From Actinomycetota bacterium (GTDB taxonomy: Bacteria > Actinomycetota > Acidimicrobiia > Acidimicrobiales > Poriferisodaliceae), in the NCBI GenBank assembly GCA_002731665.1, contig PCCJ01000069.1, positions 1-8,337 on the forward strand: DNA of 8,337 bases, in the 5' to 3' direction. The number at the start of each line of letters is the position of its first letter. Positions within the stretch are counted from its first letter, which is position 1. The notes under the pieces were generated by a model. The model was given only the letters and a program-made list of their open reading frames with translations. It did no database searches and had not been told where the DNA came from. Made by a program: the position numbers and the translations under genes. Shown one piece after another: positions 6,668 to 8,337 of the stretch.

Positions 6668-8337
6668 ATTTTCGCGCATCGTCGGGGACGGTCCCGTCTA
6701 CCCGCTTATTATTCTTTTCGGATTAAATGCTGTCGATGAGTTAGATAGAACAGCATTTGCAATTCTAACTCCAGAAATACGCGACGAATTCGGCCTTGGG
6801 TTCCAAGGTTTACTCACACTGGTAGCAGTAGTTATCGCTGTTTCACTTGCTCTTCAGGTACCTATAGCGGGATTAGCTGACAGAATGAACAGAGTTCACT
6901 TAGCAATCATTGGTGCTCTTGCTTGGGCCTTATTTTCCTTTATGACTGGTCTTGCTTCATCAATTGTTTTCTTAGCTTTCATGAGATCAGGTTCAGCAAT
7001 CGGTAAAGGGGTGATTGATCCAACGCATAATTCCCTACTAGCTGACTGGTATAAGCCAAATCAGCGGCCAGCAGTCTATTCATTTCATAGGGCTGGGAAC
7101 TCTGTCGGGATAATCCTAGGAGCCTTACTCGCTGGAACACTTGGATACGCATTTAGTTGGCGCGTCCCTTTCCTTATTTTCGCCATCCCAACTTTCATTC
7201 TGGCTTTTCTCGCATTTCGACTACAAGAGCCAATACGAGGACGATTTGAAAGAGAAGCAGCTGGAGCGGATAAAGAAGCAGCAGCCCTTGCTGAAGTCCC
7301 CCCATCAATGACAGAAGCATGGCGGTTATGCTGGAAAGTAGCAACATTACGTCGGTTGTTTGCTGCGCTACCTTTCGTCGCCGTCGCCGTCGTAGGATAC
7401 GGGACATTATCGTCTCTGTTCTATGAAGAGGTCTTTAACTTAGATGAAAGAGCGCGAGGGGTAATTGCAGCTTCCGTTGAGCCTGCCCAATTAGCTGGAT
7501 TAGCAATTGGGGCTTCAATAGGACTTAAGCTCGTAGCTAGAGATCCCGCTCTTATTGTTCGCTTCTTGGCAGCAAGCACTTTTCTTACGTCTGCGCTCGC
7601 AGCAGGGCTTGCTTTATCACCAGCGGTTTGGATGGCCATAACCTTCAGCGCTCTCATTAGCTTTTCAGTTGCTATTGTCGGACCGGGATTACTCGCAGCG
7701 CTTTCGTTAGCAATACCTCCACGCGCTAGATCTATGGGATTTAGTATGGGATCCCTATGGGCACTCCCTGGATTGTTTGCTCTTCCTTTGGTTGGATGGG
7801 TTGGAGATAACTGGGGGATACGACAAGGCATGCTTCTAATGACCCCGATACTTGCAATTGGCGCATTCATCATGGGTTCAGCTGCAAAAGGAATCGTTGA
7901 CGACATAGATCAGGTCCGCTCATCAGCTCGAGCGCGCAGCGAAGCCGCGCTGCAAAGGAAAAAAGGTGAAGCCAAACTTCTCTTAACTCGTGATGTGCAA
8001 GTCAGCTACGACAAAGTGCAAGTCTTATTCGGTGTAGATATTGATGTTGCCGAAGGAGAAATTGTTGCTTTATTAGGCACAAATGGGGCAGGAAAATCAA
8101 CTCTCCTCAAAGCTATCTCTGGAGTAACAGAAGCCGATAGAGGAGCAATCATTCTTGATGGCCGTGACATCACACATGCACCACCTAATGAAATAGCAGC
8201 ACTGGGTATATCGCAACTACCAGGAGGGCACGCTATTTTTCCTAACTTAACGGTGAAAGAAAATATTGCTGCGTCGCGTTGGTTAAGCCCAACGCAACAA
8301 GCAGATAATAGCCCACCATCTTCTACTAAAAATGAAA
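6657..8337 (+). CDS. MFS transporter fused to LivF/LivG-type ABC ATPase, 3' end outside window
   Basis: The frame is open without a stop from 6657 to the right edge (560 visible residues). Residues 1 to about 415 are a major facilitator: D-E-L-D-R (27-31) in helix 1, motif A GLADRMNR (72-79) between helices 2 and 3, and about twelve hydrophobic segments with a longer central loop (about 195-225). A charged linker (about 415-440) leads into an ABC ATPase of the branched-chain amino acid class: LLLTRDVQVSYDKVQVLFGV, then Walker A GTNGAGKST (474-482, Lys480) and QLPGGHAIFPNLTVKENI (520-537). LivF proteins usually have P-E-G or P-Q-G in the Q-loop; here it is P-G-G, with a Gln three residues earlier. 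The signature motif, Walker B and H-loop would lie past the edge. Twelve helices would leave the C-terminus in the cytoplasm, right for an ATPase domain. It overlaps the LivH-LivM gene, so the ATPase domain probably drives that permease. The MFS half's cargo is unknown. Confidence 0.88.
   Translation, partial: MKSRFSRIVGDGPVYPLIILFGLNAVDELDRTAFAILTPEIRDEFGLGFQGLLTLVAVVIAVSLALQVPIAGLADRMNRVHLAIIGALAWALFSFMTGLASSIVFLAFMRSGSAIGKGVIDPTHNSLLADWYKPNQRPAVYSFHRAGNSVGIILGALLAGTLGYAFSWRVPFLIFAIPTFILAFLAFRLQEPIRGRFEREAAGADKEAAALAEVPPSMTEAWRLCWKVATLRRLFAALPFVAVAVVGYGTLSSLFYEEVFNLDERARGVIAASVEPAQLAGLAIGASIGLKLVARDPALIVRFLAASTFLTSALAAGLALSPAVWMAITFSALISFSVAIVGPGLLAALSLAIPPRARSMGFSMGSLWALPGLFALPLVGWVGDNWGIRQGMLLMTPILAIGAFIMGSAAKGIVDDIDQVRSSARARSEAALQRKKGEAKLLLTRDVQVSYDKVQVLFGVDIDVAEGEIVALLGTNGAGKSTLLKAISGVTEADRGAIILDGRDITHAPPNEIAALGISQLPGGHAIFPNLTVKENIAASRWLSPTQQADNSPPSSTKNE

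Noticed and set aside
7195..7906. Minus-strand open frames inside the MFS region
   Set aside because: They are low-complexity shadows of hydrophobic coding sequence; the plus-strand frame is uninterrupted and has MFS motifs.

Overview
The window is a compact bacterial segment with two divergently transcribed gene blocks that meet in a 94-nt intergenic stretch (3094-3187). GC looks moderate by eye. TGG encodes Trp, and TGA ends ordinary genes (for example the crotonase at 4501 and the small gene at 196). The gene set suggests an uncultured, possibly marine, actinobacterium of the Acidimicrobiia type, though Chloroflexota of the SAR202 type would also fit: a LivH-LivM fusion permease, an MFS-LivF-like fusion, an exported alpha/beta-hydrolase lipoprotein, and a FAH-family and a crotonase enzyme. 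This placement is inference from gene content only.

Left block, minus strand, read from 3093 down to 1: an exported lipoprotein alpha/beta hydrolase, a fumarylacetoacetate-hydrolase-family enzyme, a small unknown protein with a basic N-terminus and acidic C-terminus, and the 5' part of a SelW-like (Rdx family) gene that runs off the left edge. Gaps are 39 and 48 nt, and the last two genes overlap, so this looks like one operon. The SelW-like gene has an in-frame TGA at 168-170, exactly where the family's CxxC/CxxU redox motif needs Cys or Sec. Eighteen nucleotides of spacer separate the TGA from the GUG apical loop of a perfect-stem hairpin, which fits a bacterial SECIS element. It is therefore a probable selenoprotein that ordinary gene calling cuts in two and misses.

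Right block, plus strand, from 3188 to the right edge: a SnoaL/NTF2-fold protein, an enoyl-CoA hydratase/isomerase-family protein that lacks one of the two classical catalytic glutamates, a single-chain LivH-LivM branched-chain-amino-acid-type ABC permease, and a translationally coupled gene that runs off the right edge. The visible 560 residues of that last gene encode a full 12-segment MFS transporter joined in frame to a LivF/LivG-type ATP-binding domain.

Taken together, the locus looks like an uptake-and-breakdown module. A surface-anchored hydrolase could act on an esterified compound, the Liv-type permease with its unusual MFS-ATPase partner could import a small organic acid or amino-acid-like product, and the FAH, SnoaL-fold and crotonase proteins could process it inside the cell. 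The substrate cannot be read from the sequence. No substrate-binding protein is present in the window. No RNA genes, CRISPR arrays, insertion sequences or gene-free stretches over 300 bases are seen.
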